Source: Epinephelus fuscoguttatus
Lineage: Eukaryota; Chordata; Actinopteri; Perciformes; Serranidae
Direction of reading: 5' to 3'
Assembly: GCF_011397635.1 (NCBI RefSeq)
Contig: NC_064764.1
Span: 40,910,955 to 40,974,954, forward strand
DNA length: 64,000 bases
Positions 60,001 to 64,000 of this stretch are shown here, one piece after another. The position numbers were made by a program, and so were the translations under genes. Positions within the stretch are counted from its first letter, which is position 1. Every line of letters starts with the position of its first letter. The notes beneath the pieces are model-generated. The model worked only from the letters and a program-made list of their open reading frames with translations. It had not been told where the DNA came from and did not search any database.

Positions 60001-61010
60001 AAAAAAAAATAATAATAATAATAATGATAAAATAAATTAAGGTCTAAAATTGGGAACATTTTGACCTAAATCAGGAACTATCTAATCAGAGACTAAGGAC
60101 ACAAGATTACAAATCTGACCAGACATTCACAGTCAGCTGTTGGTACTTGACAGTTTTTAATGATCACATTTCAGTGGAAGAAAAAAATAAAGTACTTGTA
60201 GTAAACTCAGTTTTTGAGACATTTCTGCTTCCACGGCAATAAAAAGGAAGTGAAGGGATTTATTTTAACACACAGTTTAAAGAGGTTGACAGGATGGACT
60301 GTGTGTTATTCAGAGTAACAGATGTGGCTGTTGATTTTTTTATTAAATACCACTGTTCAGTGCTGTGAGAACCAGATGTGAAGTGAATCAAATTTACCCA
60401 CATTTAATGGTTGTCAAGGCAGAAATCTCAGAGAGATATATATTCTAAAATGGCAAAAAAAATCAGCACAGCTGGATACCCAAACATGTAAGTGAGCACG
60501 TTGTCTTATAATGTAAGTGAACTGACACTTAAGTGTTGGAATGGCTGATTTTATTTCTAGTTTTTGTGTTGTAGTAAAGAGAAACCTGCAGTTAGTGTCT
60601 CTGTAAATGTGTTTTCAGTCTTTATTCCTTTATTAACTGAATCAGATTTATTGTGTTACAGCAGGAAGAGTGTTAACGTCACTGACCAACACCATTACAA
60701 CCCCAGACAGTGAGAACGGAGGCAGAACCAGGAGACGAAAAGCTGCCATCAGCTATAAGGAGCCGTCCCTCAACAGGTGAGGACATCGTGTTCATCATCT
60801 GTACCTACGACACTGTTTCAGTCCTGATTATACCGGAAAACAGCAGGAAATAATTGGTTCTTTTTTTTTTTCTTCTGCAACAGCAAAATGAGGCGTGGAG
60901 ATAAATTCACCGACAGCGAGTTTCTGAGTTCTCCAGTGTTCAAGGACAACAAGAAAAAGAAGAAGCAGAAGAAAACTGCAGTGACCCCCAAACTGGATCA
61001 TCCGTTTTGA
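54032..61010 (+). CDS. sgo2: sgo2, shugoshin 2 (complete)
   Basis: Shugoshin protects centromeric cohesin from premature removal by recruiting PP2A-B56 and binds phosphorylated H2A at kinetochores. The coding exons are 54032-54116, 54243-54418, 54559-54633, 56370-56443, 56561-56712, 56831-58843, 60662-60776 and 60884-61010; phases agree and give 938 residues. The N-terminus SKIKNKILNTSSFFKVSLKT and NNKALALALEAQKERSRQLE is the shugoshin coiled coil (about residues 25-95). It resembles SGO2 rather than SGO1. The 2-kb exon encodes a charged, disordered middle, as in other Sgo2 proteins. The C-terminus has the basic SGO motif RRRKAAISYKEPSLNSKMRR (about 884-903) followed by GDKFTDSEFLSSPVF. The exon is open above ATG 54032; a second in-frame ATG lies at 54050. 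Length is between human SGO1 and SGO2. The polyadenylation signal AATAAA is at 61068-61073. Confidence 0.92.
54634..56369 (+). other. sgo2 intron 4, no gene seen
   Basis: A 1.7-kb AT-rich intron with an ATT run at about 55502-55522. No open frame is flanked by splice sites. Confidence 0.5.
58945..59340. mobile_element. MITE-like element in sgo2 intron
   Basis: The ends form imperfect terminal inverted repeats: CTGTATGGAAGCATTATGGA on the left, and ATCACGCTTCCATAGTTCTG on the right, which reverse-complements to CAGAACTATGGAAGCGTGAT. The inside is AT-rich with repeated AATTCTGAGATAA phrases. It starts about 100 bp after the donor of the 2-kb sgo2 exon. Confidence 0.6.
59548..59893. mobile_element. 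Second MITE-like element in the same sgo2 intron
   Basis: The left end TAGGGGTGGGGATC and the right end TTCCCCACCCTTAG are inverted copies. The interior contains CGATATGATATTG and ATACGATATTAAC words, as in the GATA-type fish repeats also seen near 50735-51060. Confidence 0.6.
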
Positions 61011-61095
61011 TGGACTGATTATTCTTTTTCTTTTCTTTTATCTTGATTTATTTTAAGTTGGTTTCTTAATAAAGGCATGCAAAGACACAAACATG
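61011..61095 (+). other. sgo2: sgo2 3' untranslated region
   Basis: This is a short 3'UTR after TGA 61008-61010, T-rich, with AATAAA at 61068-61073. Cleavage is expected within about 25 bases of the signal. Confidence 0.6.
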
Positions 61096-62588
61096 TTTTC
61101 CGGCAGCCATGTTTTGCAGATTAAAGCAGACATATGTGTGTGTTCCTCTGCAGGATTCACCTTTCACATCACAAACACTGAAACTAACCTGTTCTGATAA
61201 CCACTGCTGCTCTCATTCACTGTGTGTGGTTGGTAATGGTATGAGAGATTGACGGGGGGTTGGTCATGAATGATTCATCCCAGGCTGTTCACCTGAGACG
61301 TCTGTTCCACATCGCTGTCAAAGGCTTGTGTTGCCCAGAAAGGTTACCACGTAGCGTCACTGCAGCCAACCATGTGTAGGATTATGTATCATCATGTGAA
61401 CTGAAGGTCTGTGAGTGTGTTGACTGCTGTGAGACAGAGTTGTGTGGTGAGTACTTGAATGTTGGATCTTTATAAAATATACTACTAACTGTTCTTTATT
61501 TCTCTGCACATTAAAATTTATGTCTGCACAGAAGAGATGGATTCAGCACTTGCACTTGAGTTTTTAAAGTGGACTTGTTTTACTGGACAGTTGACATATT
61601 TGTTGGTAACTCTCCATGTGGGAACAACACAGTGTCAGGTTCATGTCCTGTCTGTCGCAGCAGTAAATCAACCCCTGTATTGTTTAGTTTTGTTATGGTG
61701 TGTGAAAGTAGCCTTCCTTCCCACCGGTGCATTTGTTTTTACTGGATTTGCCTGTTACTCACAGGGTCCCCACAGGTCTTTGAAATCCTTTAAAGTTCGT
61801 GAATTTAAAGGGAAAAAATCATGGCCTTGAAAGTTACAAAAAGATAAAGAGACAGGTGATTGAAAGTGCTTGAATTTATATATTTTGTACAAGAATAAAA
61901 AATTGAACTAACCCTGATCAGTGTCTCAAACTATTCAGTTCAACCTTATTGTATTCCAACTCGCATTTGTGATTGTATTTCTTTGATTATGTATGTATGC
62001 ATACTATTATGCATCTCTGAATCTATATTTATCTGTAGCAACATTACTTGAAATAAGGGGTAGGTCAAGATAAGTGCATCACTTCTACCTACTCCTTTTC
62101 TAACGCTAAATATTTACCTCTGTTACTATGATTGATTTTTTGTTTGTTTTTTGTTTTTCTAGTATGACTGATTACCTTATTGATCACCTACATTTTGTTT
62201 TTTGTTTTATCTATGTTTGAAATAAAGATAAAATATATATATAAAGCTCAATATCACAAATCACAATTTGCCTCAGAGGGCTTTACAGCATACGACATCC
62301 CTCCATCCTTTGGACCCTCACAGCTGATCAGGAAAAACTCCCCAAAAAAAACTTTTAATGGGGCAAAAAAGTGGTGGAAGCCTCAGGAAGAGCAACTGAG
62401 GAGGGATCCCTCTCTCAGGGCGGACAGACATGCAATAGATTCCGTGTCAGGTCCTTGATTTGATGTTCAAGAAGGAGTAAAATCCTAGTATTAAATGTGA
62501 TATTGTATTTAAGAAGTCAGAAAATATTAAGATGTTCTTTTTTTTTTTTCAGGGGTCCTACATTTAAAAAAAGAGATTCATTCAGAAA
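61096..62588. other. Intergenic region sgo2 / C2orf80 homologue
   Basis: No exon was recognised. A GGTCCCCACAGGTCTTTGAA-type fish repeat is near 61758-61880, a retroposon-like 3' tail at about 62055-62225, and a repeat also present near 63125 at about 62245-62480. An ACCTCT/T-rich stretch leads into the first C2orf80 exon. Confidence 0.5.
62245..62480 (+). repeat. Dispersed repeat, copy A
   Basis: ATCACAAATCACAATTTGCC, GGGCTTTACAGCATACGACA, AACTTTTAATGGGGCAAAAAAG and GATCCCTCTCTCAGG match a repeat also found at 63120-63255. The shared phrases include AGTGGTGGAA, GAGCAACTGAGGA/AAGCAACTGAGGA and TTGATGTTCAAGAAGG. Confidence 0.65.
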
Positions 62589-63923
62589 ATGGAGGCACGG
62601 CAGCTGAAAAGAGACGTTCAGGCTCTTATGTGAGTGAATATCTGCAGCCTGTTGGGAAAAAAAAACACATTACAATCACAACTCATTGATTTTTCTCTCT
62701 GATCTGAACAGTGGTGATTACATTGGACAGAAACTCAGAGAAAATTCTTTTGATCCAAAAGGGAAGGGGACCTCCACGATGCTGGATGACCTGGTAACAA
62801 CATGAGATAGTTTGTGTCTAGAGCAGTGGCGTAAGGTAGTCATGAAAGGCCCTTTAGTGCACGCTATCGTGCATCTATCATCTTGTCACATGATCAGAGA
62901 CCTGACAGTGGATAACATTAACACACTGCAATCATCGTTGCATATCTGTATCACAAAAAAATACCAAAGAAAATTAGAAATTATTCTTTTAATTTAACAA
63001 TTCCAAGGTTATTTTGAATAAGCATATAATTGTGTGATAGACGTTGGTGGAGACGTTTCCCTTTTTGAAGGGCATATATTAGATTAGATTAGATTCAACT
63101 TTATTCTAATCTAATCTGATATATGTCTTTAATGGGGCGAAAAAGTGGTGGAAACATTAGGAAAAGCAACTGAGGAAGGATCCCTCTCTCAGGATGGACA
63201 GACGTGCAGATAGATGCCGTGCTGAGTCCTTGAATTTGATGTTCAAGAAGGCGTGGGAACCTCCAGTCATCATCCTGGCAAATGGCCTGTTTTTAATTTA
63301 ATGACAGTTCTTCTTTGAACACATATTTCAAAGGTGGCAATAACTCATAAGGGCTCATTCTCCACCCAACACATTGTTCTCTCTATGGGCCCCCACCTTA
63401 CGGGCCCTGCGACCACACTCTGTATTTACGCCCCTGCTCTGGAGCTACGATGAGTCGGTGTTAAAGGTCTAGTGTGAAGGGTTTAGTGACATCTAGTGGT
63501 CAGGTTGCAGATCACAACCAACTGAGACTTCTCCTTTGTGCAAAGTGTGACGGGAACTACAGTGGCCAACGCAAAAAATGTGAATTACCCTGTCGAGAAC
63601 CGATGTTTGGTTTGTGCTTTATGGGCTAGAAACATAGCGGACTCTGTGGACCCACTCCATATGTAGATATAAGCTCTCATTCTAAGCTCATGAAAGTCAT
63701 GAATGTTATATCTTATTTCTGACAACGGAGGCCTCTGAATGCTCCACACTGGACCTGAAACTGTGAACATCAGTGGATAGATGACACAGTGAAGCAGCAG
63801 AGGTGTACAAACAAAATAATTTTTGTAACTAATGTTCCAGGCTCACTATGACCTGGCCATCAGTGTTGCCCTGTGGTGGCTGGACAGAGAAGAGGGACGG
63901 GACATGCTGGACAGAGACATCAT
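62589..63923 (+). CDS. C2orf80 homologue (3' partial, first three coding exons)
   Basis: The exons are 62589-62629, 62712-62793 and 63841-63923; junction phases agree. The product begins MEARQLKRDVQALIGDYIGQ, KLRENSFDPKGKGTSTMLDD, then LAHYDLAISVALWWLDREEG and RDMLDRDIM before running off the window. The GDYIG...RENxFDPKG...LDDxAHYDLAISVALxWLD signature is that of vertebrate C2orf80, a small protein of uncertain function whose human gene is near IDH1 and PIKFYVE. I therefore leave the symbol blank. The start is the first ATG of the exon and matches the family N-terminus. Confidence 0.8.
63065..63255 (+). repeat. Dispersed repeat, copy B
   Basis: The second copy of the element at 62245-62480, missing its 5' part, is preceded by ATTAGATTAGATTAGATTCA. 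It lies in the intron of the C2orf80 homologue. Confidence 0.65.
63465..63760 (+). repeat. Dispersed repeat related to 16610-16825
   Basis: TAGTGTGAAGGGTTTAGTGA, CATCTAGTGGTCAGG, ATATGTAGATATAAGCTCTC and the end CTCCACACTGGACCT mark a family common in fish introns. It ends about 85 bp before a C2orf80 exon. Confidence 0.55.
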
Positions 63924-64000
63924 GTAAGCTACTTGTCTTTTAGTAGAGGTGGAAGACAAACTTGAATCTGTTGTTATAGTAAAAGTAGTACAGTGTTATA

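Noticed and set aside
1..64000. Bacterial or phage-like defence or operon system
   Set aside because: All supported genes have vertebrate exon-intron structure; no prokaryotic gene, terminator or operon was seen.

Overview
This window is ordinary vertebrate nuclear DNA, almost certainly from a ray-finned (percomorph-like) fish. It has multi-exon genes with GT-AG introns and many CA/GT microsatellites. It carries tRNA-derived SINEs of fish type, a decayed L2-type LINE, several MITE-like elements with terminal inverted repeats, and NRF1/CCAAT promoter signals. I saw no operon, CRISPR array, phage or other prokaryotic structure.

Layout. (1) 100-11703, + strand: the 3' two thirds of ankrd44, an ankyrin-repeat regulatory subunit of protein phosphatase 6; its 5' part lies left of the window. 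(2) 11704-17196: ankrd44 3'UTR and a tail-to-tail intergenic stretch with repeats. (3) 17585-49141 (coding), - strand: a complete pikfyve gene, the FYVE-finger phosphoinositide kinase. I assembled 41 coding exons whose phases all agree, giving 2089 codons; a candidate 27-nt microexon would make 2098. Non-coding 5' sequence reaches about 52.2 kb. (4) 52.9-61.07 kb, + strand: a complete shugoshin 2 gene (sgo2, 938 codons), head to head with pikfyve across a gap that holds an A/G-rich low-complexity block and an NRF1-type site. (5) 62589-63923 and onward, + strand: the first three exons of the C2orf80 homologue, continuing off the right edge.

The genes are not one pathway. Ankrd44 scaffolds PP6, PIKfyve makes PI(3,5)P2 and PI5P on endolysosomes, and Sgo2 protects centromeric cohesin through PP2A. 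C2orf80 function is poorly known. What joins them is synteny: ANKRD44, SGO2, PIKFYVE and C2orf80 all lie on human 2q33-q34. In human, however, IDH1 sits between C2orf80 and PIKFYVE, and SGO2 is megabases away, so the order here is rearranged.

I did not find a convincing undescribed biological system. The observations most worth checking are a phase-perfect 27-nt microexon in pikfyve, a short in-frame open intron just before its FYVE finger, and a possible alternative first exon adding an N-terminal extension. Also notable are the shared pikfyve/sgo2 promoter interval, a repeated TFV motif in Sgo2, a minisatellite ending in an inverted copy, and perfect short hairpins. Exon boundaries were read by eye from splice sites and known protein families; no alignment or expression data were available.
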